From an uncultured Christensenellaceae bacterium (GTDB lineage Bacteria; Bacillota; Clostridia; Christensenellales; Pumilibacteraceae): DNA of 64,000 nt. The translations under genes were made by a program, and so were the position numbers. The DNA lies in contig CAJULK010000002.1 of NCBI GenBank assembly GCA_910587455.1, positions 62,001 to 126,000 of the forward strand, read 5' to 3'. The stretch's first letter is position 1, and every line of letters begins with the position of its first letter. This document shows positions 56,409-64,000 of the stretch, in pieces. The notes beneath the pieces are model-generated. The model saw only the letters and a list, made by a program, of their open reading frames with translations. It ran no database searches and had not been told where the DNA came from.

Positions 56409-58136
56409 TCAATCGCGACCGAGTATACCGCGTTTTCCGCCGAGCACTATTTTCCGTATTTCGGATATAGGCAGCTTAGGCTTTCTGTCCTCGCCGAGCA
56501 ATCCGTTGACCTCTTGCTGTACGTCGGTAAGCTGCGTGTAACACCACCCCGTACAAAACGGCATTTCCTCTACCGCATGTATGAGACTTTTCAGCCTTGC
56601 GGCAAACTCTTTTTCGTCGGCAACCGAATTACCGTAGCCCCAAGCGTCGTTCATCTCGTCGCGCTTGAACGAACATCCGCCGAATTCGGTAAACAGTATG
56701 GGCTGACCGCCGTAGCCGTACCCTTCGCAATACGGACGGCGCGAACAAAGCTCGCTCTCCTTTACCGTCTTTTCGAAATCGTAACCGCGGACAAACTTTT
56801 CCGCGTCCTGTTCGTATTGATGTATGGTAAGAAGATCGCTGTTCGTATGCTCCCACCCGTCGTTGGATATTACGAATCGACTCCCGTCCGTTTTTTTTGT
56901 GAGTGCGACTATATCGTTCACAAACGCCTGAATTTCCTTGTTCCCCGCTATTTCGTCCACGCCCCAACTCTCGTTGAACGGCACGTAAGCGATAACGCAA
57001 GGATGCGAGCGGTGCGCGTTGACGATCCTTATCCACTCGTCGGCAAACTCTTTGCGGTCAAGCAAATCGAATCCGTACGTGCTCGGCATTTCACACCACA
57101 GATACAGTCCCAAAAGATCGCAGTAATACAAAAACCGCTCGTCTTCCGTCTTTTGATGCTTGCGCGCGCCGTTAAGCCCCATGGCTTTCATTATTTCCAC
57201 GTCGTTTCTGAGCGCGTCCTCGTCGGGCGGCGTCGCGCCGCACTCGCCGAAGTATCCCTGATCGAGTATCATGCGCAAATATTCGGGCTTGCCGTTTACG
57301 GTTATTTTATTTCCGTCCGCCGCTATGTCGCGGAATCCGAAGTACGACTTTACGCTGTCCGCCGATTTACCGTTTACCGCCACGTCGAGCACGACGTCGT
57401 AAAGCGCGGGATGATCGGGCGACCATTTTTCGGCGTCGGCAACGGTGAGCGACAGCTCTGCGTCGGGCGTATCGAACTCGCCCGTCGCGACATAAGATTT
57501 TTTTCCGCGGCTCACTGTGAGCGTAAGCGAATATCTGTCAGCGCCGTCGGTGGCGATCTTAAACGTGACGTCGTTACCTTTCGTCTGCGGCACTATGCTT
57601 TTTACGCATGCCGATCCGGTATATTCGAGCCACACGGACTTCCATATTCCGGTGTACTGCACGTAATGACACACCGCATTGTTATTGTTTTCCCAACGCT
57701 GCTTGCCGCGCACCTGCGCTCTGTTCAAGCTGTCGAATACGCGAAGCACGATCGAGTTTTCGCCGTCCGCGACAAACTCGGTGATATCCGCCGAAAAACG
57801 GCTGTACGCCCCGATGTTTTTAGCCGCGAACTTGCCGTTCACGAACAGTTCGGCTATGTAATCGACGCCTTCGAAATGCAAGAAAACGCGTTCGCCCGCT
57901 TTCTTTTTTACTGTTATTTTTCTGCCGTACGTAACGTAACCGTCGTCGGCGAGTTCGCCTATGCCGCTCGGCTTGTACTCCGGCGGGAACGGCACGTTTA
58001 CCGTCCTGTCCGATTCGAAAATATTCTCGATACGGTCGCCGAAAGCAAACCGCCATACGCCGTTCAGACTTTGCCATTTTTCGCGCACGAGCTGCGGGCG
58101 CGGATAGTCTTTTATATAGCTCTTCGTGTGTTGCAT
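56409..58136 (-). CDS. Beta-galactosidase/beta-glucuronidase-class enzyme, GH2
   Basis: The 575-residue protein has the GH2 domain order: a sugar-binding jelly roll (about 1-175), an Ig-like domain (about 180-270) and a TIM barrel with acid/base Glu389 in FNESWG and nucleophile Glu484 in LFTEFGG. It is shorter than classic LacZ and closer in size to small GH2 enzymes. The surrounding Leloir genes favour a galactosidase, but a glucuronidase or mannosidase cannot be excluded. No signal peptide is visible. It is 21 bases downstream of the membrane protein gene. Confidence 0.9.
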   Translation of the reverse strand: MQHTKSYIKDYPRPQLVREKWQSLNGVWRFAFGDRIENIFESDRTVNVPFPPEYKPSGIGELADDGYVTYGRKITVKKKAGERVFLHFEGVDYIAELFVNGKFAAKNIGAYSRFSADITEFVADGENSIVLRVFDSLNRAQVRGKQRWENNNNAVCHYVQYTGIWKSVWLEYTGSACVKSIVPQTKGNDVTFKIATDGADRYSLTLTVSRGKKSYVATGEFDTPDAELSLTVADAEKWSPDHPALYDVVLDVAVNGKSADSVKSYFGFRDIAADGNKITVNGKPEYLRMILDQGYFGECGATPPDEDALRNDVEIMKAMGLNGARKHQKTEDERFLYYCDLLGLYLWCEMPSTYGFDLLDRKEFADEWIRIVNAHRSHPCVIAYVPFNESWGVDEIAGNKEIQAFVNDIVALTKKTDGSRFVISNDGWEHTNSDLLTIHQYEQDAEKFVRGYDFEKTVKESELCSRRPYCEGYGYGGQPILFTEFGGCSFKRDEMNDAWGYGNSVADEKEFAARLKSLIHAVEEMPFCTGWCYTQLTDVQQEVNGLLGEDRKPKLPISEIRKIVLGGKRGILGRD

Positions 58137-58157
58137 AGTCGTTCCTTGGGTAAATAA

Positions 58158-59570
58158 TTATGCGTTGTTTGTTTCCGTATTGGGATACGGATTGTTTGTT
58201 TTGGGTTTATCGGCAAGTTCGAACACATCGGGATCGGCGCTTGCTTGATCGCCGCCGTCCGTATCTCCGTTCGTTCCGTTTCTTCTCGTCTTAATAAATT
58301 CGATTATGACGAATACTATAGACCGCGCGAGTACCGCCGCGCCGAAGCCTATCGCCGTGTACATATATGCTTCCGCGCGAACGCATACGTACGAAAGTAT
58401 TATCGCAAGAAGGAATGCGACGACGCCCGAAATAAACAGAAACGATCCTACTATCTTGCACGCACCGCCCATCTTGGGTCTGTAATCGAGTTTGAGCAAT
58501 TTGCACAACAGCATTATCAAAAACGCGCAGAAAATAAAGGCGATCAGCAGCCACGGAAAGAGCATTACGACGTTCATAAGATACACCGCCGCATTAGTGG
58601 AGGTTTCGCCAGAAAATACGCCGTCGATAAGTTTGTCCACCTGCTTTTCCGCATTCGCGCGCGACATATCGGACGTTATTTCCACGTCAACGTCCGAATA
58701 TCCGCCGTCGAAATACAATTTGACTCCGTTCGCGCCGACGAAAGATACGGCGCACATATCCTCGAGAAGAATAAAATACTTGCGCGTTTTATCGTTGTTG
58801 ACGGTGCGCATGTAGTATGTCTTGATCGTCGGCGCCGCGCCGAAAGATTCTATTCTCGACATGTCGGGATAGTAGGTTTGCACATACTGCGCATACACCA
58901 CGTTAGCGTAATGCCTTTCGTCTATCTCGCCGCTCGCAAGTTTTTCCAGAGCCGTAGCATACGCTTGAGCTATCGTCTTGTCGTAATGTTCGTTCGGTTC
59001 GTCGTCGGTCGGCACGCGCGAAACGATGTCGAGCCAATCCTCGTAATCGTTAAGTTTTACGAGAGTATCGAGAGTGACTCCGCTGTAATCTATACCGAAG
59101 CTGTAGTTGCCGCGCTCCGATTTATCGAGACCGCGCCATTCGTCGTAACTTATTTTCTCGTTTTTTCCGTCGTTCTTTACGCAGTACGCCGAAAAATCGT
59201 CGAACGTCATGCTTACATCGCGCGGATCGACAATGAGTTTATGGTCTTTGTAAACGTAGTCGCCCGTTACGTACGAATCGATATGATCGAGCCCCGACGG
59301 CAGATCCGCTTCGAATACGCCGTTCTTTATTTTTACGGGGATACGGCTGCCCTCTTCGGCAAACGCCGAATACACGAATTGTCTGAATTCAGCAGCGCCG
59401 CCGTAATGCGCGTCGAACGACGCGGTATAACCGAGCAATAACCCGCAGAATATCAGCACGATACTCAGCACCGCCGAAAGCAAAAGATTGAGCGCACGGC
59501 GGTTATCGGCTTCTTTCGCATACTTGTTGCGGAAGAACGACAAAAAATAAAATTTCAACCAGTCTTTCAT
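58158..59570 (-). CDS. Membrane protein of unknown function inside the galactose operon
   Basis: The 470-residue protein has one helix near the N-terminus (about 28-50), a roughly 270-residue extracellular domain, and three further helices near the C-terminus (about 330-362, 372-402 and 405-430), followed by a short disordered tail with Gly, Asn and Asp. It starts with a DUF1189-like or other conserved clostridial pattern (KFYFLSFFRNKYAKEADNRRA), but I do not recognise the family. It lies between galM and the GH2 gene (21 bases each side), which suggests a link to galactoside uptake or sensing. Confidence 0.7.
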   Translation of the reverse strand: MKDWLKFYFLSFFRNKYAKEADNRRALNLLLSAVLSIVLIFCGLLLGYTASFDAHYGGAAEFRQFVYSAFAEEGSRIPVKIKNGVFEADLPSGLDHIDSYVTGDYVYKDHKLIVDPRDVSMTFDDFSAYCVKNDGKNEKISYDEWRGLDKSERGNYSFGIDYSGVTLDTLVKLNDYEDWLDIVSRVPTDDEPNEHYDKTIAQAYATALEKLASGEIDERHYANVVYAQYVQTYYPDMSRIESFGAAPTIKTYYMRTVNNDKTRKYFILLEDMCAVSFVGANGVKLYFDGGYSDVDVEITSDMSRANAEKQVDKLIDGVFSGETSTNAAVYLMNVVMLFPWLLIAFIFCAFLIMLLCKLLKLDYRPKMGGACKIVGSFLFISGVVAFLLAIILSYVCVRAEAYMYTAIGFGAAVLARSIVFVIIEFIKTRRNGTNGDTDGGDQASADPDVFELADKPKTNNPYPNTETNNA

Positions 59571-59591
59571 TAAGCGTCACTTCTTTCCCGT

Positions 59592-60590
59592 TTATTTGCG
59601 TGAAAACTCGTATCTTATATAATGCGATTTACTTTCGCCCGCCTTGAGAATGGGTTTTTCGAAGCCGTCCGTGTTTATCGCATTGGGCGCATATTGCGGT
59701 TCGAGACAAAATCCGTACCATTTGCCGTATACGCCCGTCTTTCCCTCGCTGTTACCCATGGATCCGCTCGAATAAAACTGAACGCACGGCATGTCTGTGT
59801 ACAGCTTCATGGAAATGCCAGTCTTTGCCGATTCGGCACATGCCGCATACTCGCCGTTGAGTATATAGTTGTGATCGTATCCGTCGTTTGTCGCGGATAG
59901 CTCCGAACAGCCGTAGTCCTTGCCTATCCTTTTGGGAACGGTAAAGTCGAACGGCGTTCCGAAAACGGAACGCTTTTCGCCCGTGGGTATCAGTCCGGGG
60001 CCTACGGGCGTATACTTGTCCGCATTTATATACAAAACGTTGTCGCAGGTATCGCCTACGGCTTCGCCGTCGAAATTGAAATATGCGTGATTTGTGGGAC
60101 ACCACAAAGTATCCTTGTCGCTTATTGCAGTAAAATCTATAGCGAGCGCGTTGCCGTCAACCGTGAATTTAACCGTAAGCTCGAGCTTGCCGGGATATCC
60201 CTCCTCGCCGTCCGCGCTTACGCACTTAAACGTCACCGAGTTATCCGTCTTGTCCGCAACCTCGAACATTTTTCTGTCGAACCCGACGCTCCCGCCGTGC
60301 AAGTGATTTTTGCCGTCGTTGCAAGACAATGTATACGTCTTTCCGCCGAGTGAAAACTTTCCGTCGGCGATTCGGTTTGCGACGCGCCCCACGGTAGCGC
60401 CGATATATCCGCCGTAACGCATATAGTCGTCGATATTCTTATAACCGAGCGTAATGTCCGTACCGCCCACTTTGATAAAGTTTATCATAGCGCCGAAATC
60501 GACCACGCCGACCTCGACGTCTCCGTTCGAGATAGTGTATATTCGACATTGTCTGCCGCCGTACATGCAATACAGTTTATCGCTGACCAT
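59592..60590 (-). CDS. galM: Aldose 1-epimerase (galactose mutarotase)
   Basis: GalM interconverts beta- and alpha-D-galactose so that GalK can use it. The 332-residue beta-sandwich protein has the catalytic His in NHLHGGSVGFD and CPTNHAYFNF and a late Glu in CLEPQ. Motifs and length are normal. The ribosome site and a 27-base gap from galK fit a single transcript. Confidence 0.93.
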   Translation of the reverse strand: MVSDKLYCMYGGRQCRIYTISNGDVEVGVVDFGAMINFIKVGGTDITLGYKNIDDYMRYGGYIGATVGRVANRIADGKFSLGGKTYTLSCNDGKNHLHGGSVGFDRKMFEVADKTDNSVTFKCVSADGEEGYPGKLELTVKFTVDGNALAIDFTAISDKDTLWCPTNHAYFNFDGEAVGDTCDNVLYINADKYTPVGPGLIPTGEKRSVFGTPFDFTVPKRIGKDYGCSELSATNDGYDHNYILNGEYAACAESAKTGISMKLYTDMPCVQFYSSGSMGNSEGKTGVYGKWYGFCLEPQYAPNAINTDGFEKPILKAGESKSHYIRYEFSRK

Positions 60591-60617
60591 GTTTATCGTT
60601 TCCTTTACTCTTTATTT

Positions 60618-61730
60618 TTACAGCGTTTCCGCCGTTATACCGTCGGAGATCGTCGCATCGTAACAAGACGGCTTATATCCCGTCGCCTTTTCGTATTTGA
60701 GAGCGACCGACTTTTTGAAGTCCTCCACGCCGTCTTTAAGCACTAACGAAACGGTGCAGCCGCCGAAACCGCCGCCCGTCATTCTCGACCCCGCGCACGC
60801 AGGATGGCTCTGTGCCGCGGCGGCGAGCGCGTCAAGCTCGTTACCCGTAACTTCGTACAGCGTTTTGAGCGACTCGTGCGAAGCGTTGAGAAGTTCCCCG
60901 AGCTGCTTCATATCGCCCGACTTCATGGCGAGCTCGGCACGTTTTACCCTGTCACACTCCTCGACAACATGTTTTACTCTGTCGTACATCTTGCCCGAAA
61001 GCGCCGTGCAAGCCGAAAAATCGGACGGCGACAGCTCCGCAAGGCAGGATATGCCGTACAGCGGTTTGAGTATTTCGAGCGCGGCGTCCGTTTCGGCTCG
61101 GCGTTCGTTGTACTTGCTTTCCACAAGGTTATGCGGTTTGTTGCAGTTTACGATCACGAGTGCATAATCGCCCGTTCTTACGGGAACGTATTCGCAATCG
61201 AGCGTCTTGCAATCCAAAAGCATGGCGTGCCCCGCCTTGCCGCATGCGGAAGCGTACTGATCCATTATTCCGCAATTAACGCCGGCATAATCGCGTTCGG
61301 CACGCTGAGCGACAAGCGCGATTTCGACGGGATCGAGCTTTTCTCCCGCGAGCGTAGCAAGCGCTGCGATCGTCGAAACTTCAATAGCCGCCGACGACGA
61401 CAGCCCGCTTCCGAACGGAACTGTGCAATCGTGCAGCATGTCGCAACCGATTATTTCGTGCCCCGCATCTTTCCAAAGAAACGCGCTGCCCGCTTGGTAG
61501 TTGCCGTATTTCAAACTCCCGTAATCTTCGAGCTTATTTATATCGAGCGTCACTTTATCGGGCAAAGTCGTCCACGACAGATTTATCTTATCCGTGCCGT
61601 TAGGCCGTACATATACTGTGTTGCAAAGCGACAGAGCCGCCGGAAAAACCTTGCCTCCACAGTAATCGACGTGTTCGCCTATGATATTGATCCTGCCTGC
61701 GGCGGTCACTTTGTATTTATATCCGTTCAT
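60618..61730 (-). CDS. galK: Galactokinase
   Basis: GalK phosphorylates galactose to galactose-1-phosphate. The 370-residue GHMP kinase has the galactokinase signature GRINIIGEHVDY (12-23), the phosphate loop PFGSGLSSSAA (105-115) and the GGGFGG motif near the C-terminus. The ATG at 61730 overlaps the end of galT by 14 bases, which suggests translational coupling. Confidence 0.95.
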   Translation of the reverse strand: MNGYKYKVTAAGRINIIGEHVDYCGGKVFPAALSLCNTVYVRPNGTDKINLSWTTLPDKVTLDINKLEDYGSLKYGNYQAGSAFLWKDAGHEIIGCDMLHDCTVPFGSGLSSSAAIEVSTIAALATLAGEKLDPVEIALVAQRAERDYAGVNCGIMDQYASACGKAGHAMLLDCKTLDCEYVPVRTGDYALVIVNCNKPHNLVESKYNERRAETDAALEILKPLYGISCLAELSPSDFSACTALSGKMYDRVKHVVEECDRVKRAELAMKSGDMKQLGELLNASHESLKTLYEVTGNELDALAAAAQSHPACAGSRMTGGGFGGCTVSLVLKDGVEDFKKSVALKYEKATGYKPSCYDATISDGITAETL

Positions 61731-63168
61731 TTATTCCTATCTCCTTTAAGAACGACAACGTGTGTGCGTCGTCGAACACTGCCGTGTTTTGCAATATCCT
61801 GTAACATATACTGCCGAGTTCGTCTTTCATCGCGTCGTGCACCGTATCGAATCTGCCGCTTTTGTAAAGCTCGAAAACCTCGGCGAAAACCGACCCGAAC
61901 TCGTGCAGATCGCCGTCGAGCTTCCCTTTCGCTACACACTCTTCGACCTTGGCGAGCTGAGCTTCGAGCCTGCCCGGCAGTATAAACAAGCCCTGCGCTT
62001 CTATAAGTCCTATCGACTCCTTTTTTATAACGTGGTATTCGGGATGCGCATGGAACACTCCGTCGGGATATTTTTCGGACGTAATGTTGCTCCTGAGTAT
62101 CACGCTCATCTCGTACCCGTTTCGGGTCTTGACCGCCGTGGGGCTTATGGAGTTATGCTCGCCGTCGCCGTCCTTTGCGATAATGCCGAGCGCCGGATCG
62201 TCGTATTCCACCCACGCTTTGCGGATCTTTTCGCACACCGCCGCCACTTTGTCGCGGTCTTTGCTCTCCACGCGTATAACCGTCCCCGGCCAATCGAGTA
62301 TGCCGACATTAACGTCCGAATACTCGTCGTCTTTAAGACGTATCTTTACCGACGCTTTTTGCAACGGGAGTATTTCGCCGCCGCCCTGATAATGGTCGTG
62401 CGCGAGCACGCTGCCGCCTATGCGAGGGAGCGCGGCGTTGCAACCCAAGAAATAGTGCGGGAATTTATCGACAAAGTCCATTAGATTGTAAAACGTCTGC
62501 TTGTCGATATGCATGGGAGTATGCTTGCAGTTGACGGCGATGCCGTGTTCGGCAAAATAGCCGTACGGCGAATACTGCCAAAACCACGGATTGCCGTCGA
62601 GCTCTATATCCACTGTACGGAGAGTGCGCTTGTTGCGGTCGCCGAACCCCTCGTTTTCGCGGCATATCGTGCACTTGGGATATCCGCCCGCGACCGAATT
62701 GCCGCTCACCGCCTTTTTTGGATCTCGAAACTCGGGCTTTGCTTTATTTATGGTAACGACAAGCCCGTGCGAATCGAAGCGCGGGTTTTTGTCAAGCTTG
62801 TCTTTCTTTATGTAGTCGTTGGCAATGCAATAACGGTAGAACCAATCCGTCGCCGCTTTGCCGTTTTTTTCACGGCACAGCCGCGAAAATTTATCCCCGA
62901 CAGCCCGCGGCGAAACGGAAAGAAGTCCCATTACCTTGTCTTTAAGCTCTTCCGCTTCCGCGTCTTTTATGCCGAGTTCGCAAGCGAGCATATTCAAAAG
63001 CCCGTCCGTCGAATCGTATTTTACTTCTTTTTCGTCTCCGCAGAAACCGACGAGCCCGAGAAGCTCCGACAGCGCATTGCGTACGAATATCTCATCGCGC
63101 GGATCGAGTTCGAGTCTTTCTTTTGCGTAACGAACGAGCGTCGCGGCTATACTGTTCAATTCACTCAT
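61717..63168 (-). CDS. galT: UDP-glucose-hexose-1-phosphate uridylyltransferase, class II (GalT)
   Basis: GalT exchanges UMP between UDP-glucose and galactose-1-phosphate, releasing glucose-1-phosphate. The 483-residue length and motifs match the Firmicute class II family rather than the shorter class I enzymes. Visible are the HDHYQGG stretch with its catalytic His (about 257) and conserved NKAKPEFRDP and CTICRENEGF segments. galT lies 4 bases after the esterase gene and overlaps galK by 14 bases. The galE needed to complete the cycle is not in this window. Confidence 0.94.
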   Translation of the reverse strand: MSELNSIAATLVRYAKERLELDPRDEIFVRNALSELLGLVGFCGDEKEVKYDSTDGLLNMLACELGIKDAEAEELKDKVMGLLSVSPRAVGDKFSRLCREKNGKAATDWFYRYCIANDYIKKDKLDKNPRFDSHGLVVTINKAKPEFRDPKKAVSGNSVAGGYPKCTICRENEGFGDRNKRTLRTVDIELDGNPWFWQYSPYGYFAEHGIAVNCKHTPMHIDKQTFYNLMDFVDKFPHYFLGCNAALPRIGGSVLAHDHYQGGGEILPLQKASVKIRLKDDEYSDVNVGILDWPGTVIRVESKDRDKVAAVCEKIRKAWVEYDDPALGIIAKDGDGEHNSISPTAVKTRNGYEMSVILRSNITSEKYPDGVFHAHPEYHVIKKESIGLIEAQGLFILPGRLEAQLAKVEECVAKGKLDGDLHEFGSVFAEVFELYKSGRFDTVHDAMKDELGSICYRILQNTAVFDDAHTLSFLKEIGINERI

Positions 63169-63172
63169 AATA

Positions 63173-64000
63173 TCACCCTTGATTTTTTACGGAGACGGCA
63201 AAACCGCGAACGGTAAGCCAATCATATGCGAGTTCTATCCATTTGCCTATATGCCGCAGCGCCTTTTCCGCTTCGGTGCCGTTCTGCACCTCGGCATTTA
63301 CGAGACTTATGCCGTGCCAACCTTTTTCGAAAATATGCAACGCGAACGGCACGCCCGCTCTGCGGTAAGCCTCGGCAAGCATGAGCGAGTTCTCCACGGG
63401 AACGCAATCGTCGTCGTACGTATGCCAAATAAACGCGGGAACGCTGTCGCCGCGCACCTGCTTTTGGACGGACAGTTTATCTAAAAGCTCCGGATCGCCG
63501 CCCGTTATTATGTCGCGCGAGCCGCCGTGCGTCTCGATACCCATGGTCACTACCGGATACGAAAGTATCACCGCGTCGGGTCGCGCGTTTTTCGCATGAT
63601 CGCCGAGCGCGGCTTTTATACATTCGTCGGCATACAGCGTGGCGAGCGTGCCGACAAGATGTCCGCCCGCCGAAAATCCGATTGCGGCAATACGGTCGGG
63701 ATCGACGCCCAAGCTCCGAGCGTTTTCCCGAATATACGCCACAGCCAAACACGCTTCCGTAAGCGGAACGGGATGCTTAGCGAATATAGTATAATCGAGC
63801 ACGAATGCGGCATAGCTTTTGCTTGCAAACCACAAAGCGACAGGCTCGCCCTCGCGGTCGGACATAAAGCCGTAACCGCCCCCGGGGCATACAAGCACGG
63901 CGGGTCTGAGTTTCGGCATAAGTTCGGGCGTATTGTACGGGATCATGACCGTAAGCGTGCCTTTCGCGCCTTTCGGTTTTTTCACACCGAAGTGCGCGTA
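63173..64000 (-). CDS. Alpha/beta-hydrolase esterase, N-terminus cut by the window edge
   Basis: The readable part (about 275 residues) has the alpha/beta-hydrolase features CPGGGYGFM (oxyanion region), the nucleophile elbow GFSAGGH, and a late catalytic Asp and His (TYDDDCVP and GWHG). It resembles bacterial acetyl or xylan esterases of carbohydrate clusters. A GTG at 63985 could start translation, but the frame stays open to the edge at 64000 and the family usually has more N-terminal residues, so I treat it as partial. It is the first gene visible of the galT-galK-galM operon (4 bases before galT) and may remove acetyl groups from sugars. Confidence 0.85.
   Translation of the reverse strand, partial: YAHFGVKKPKGAKGTLTVMIPYNTPELMPKLRPAVLVCPGGGYGFMSDREGEPVALWFASKSYAAFVLDYTIFAKHPVPLTEACLAVAYIRENARSLGVDPDRIAAIGFSAGGHLVGTLATLYADECIKAALGDHAKNARPDAVILSYPVVTMGIETHGGSRDIITGGDPELLDKLSVQKQVRGDSVPAFIWHTYDDDCVPVENSLMLAEAYRRAGVPFALHIFEKGWHGISLVNAEVQNGTEAEKALRHIGKWIELAYDWLTVRGFAVSVKNQG

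Overview
The window looks like chromosomal DNA from an anaerobic clostridial Firmicute, probably an uncultured gut lineage (a Christensenellales-like origin is my guess, not proven). The reasons are sigma-A type promoters with strong ribosome binding sites, a clostridial DUF4364/TSCPD gene pair, an NAD(P)-linked trimeric [FeFe] hydrogenase, a GlgC/GlgD pair, and clostridial-style ECF and ABC transporters. I see no phage, insertion sequence, CRISPR array or rRNA. There is one tRNA gene, for leucine with anticodon CAA.

Layout. At the left, positions 1-7354 (minus) hold most of a giant membrane-anchored surface protein that runs off the window; its frame stays open to the edge. Next come a MarR-like regulator, cysE and cysS (plus). 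Positions 10323-18405 (minus) are one tightly coupled ten-gene operon. It encodes the catalytic and diaphorase subunits of a trimeric [FeFe] hydrogenase plus a regulatory module: a degenerate sensor-type hydrogenase, two DRTGG proteins, two GHKL ATPases and a PHP phosphoesterase. A long orphan sugar-ABC ATPase, bioY, a TSCPD protein, a DUF4364 regulator and valS follow (minus). Positions 26266-29096 (plus) are a nitrate/sulfonate/thiamine-precursor type ABC transporter that includes a previously uncalled 53-residue protein.

Positions 29154-36407 (minus) hold a YkvI-type transporter and an operon of an M20 deacylase, a DUF624 membrane protein, a TPR protein, a HEAT-like protein and an HD phosphohydrolase. 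Divergent from it is asd-dapA-dapB for lysine and diaminopimelate synthesis (plus). A GH95-like glycosidase and a 952-residue membrane protein with a decayed M28 peptidase domain follow on the minus strand. The plus-strand stretch 44910-49043 carries a WYL regulator, a small hypothetical gene, tRNA-Leu, a flavodoxin-like reductase, a lipoprotein and a GrpB-pyrophosphatase fusion. From 49244 to the right edge the minus strand carries an esterase (cut by the edge), galT, galK, galM, a membrane protein of unknown role, GH2 and GH36 enzymes, an MBL hydrolase, and glgC-glgD-glgA. These genes suggest a route from beta/alpha-galactosides through the Leloir steps to glucose-1-phosphate and glycogen.

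The most interesting points are the hydrogenase operon with its own putative H2-sensing module, two genes whose near-consensus promoters place the predicted transcription start exactly on the A of ATG (leaderless candidates), the decayed M28 membrane protein, the GrpB-pyrophosphatase fusion, the small ABC-operon protein, and a recurring theme of Lys/Ala/Pro-rich tails on otherwise ordinary proteins.
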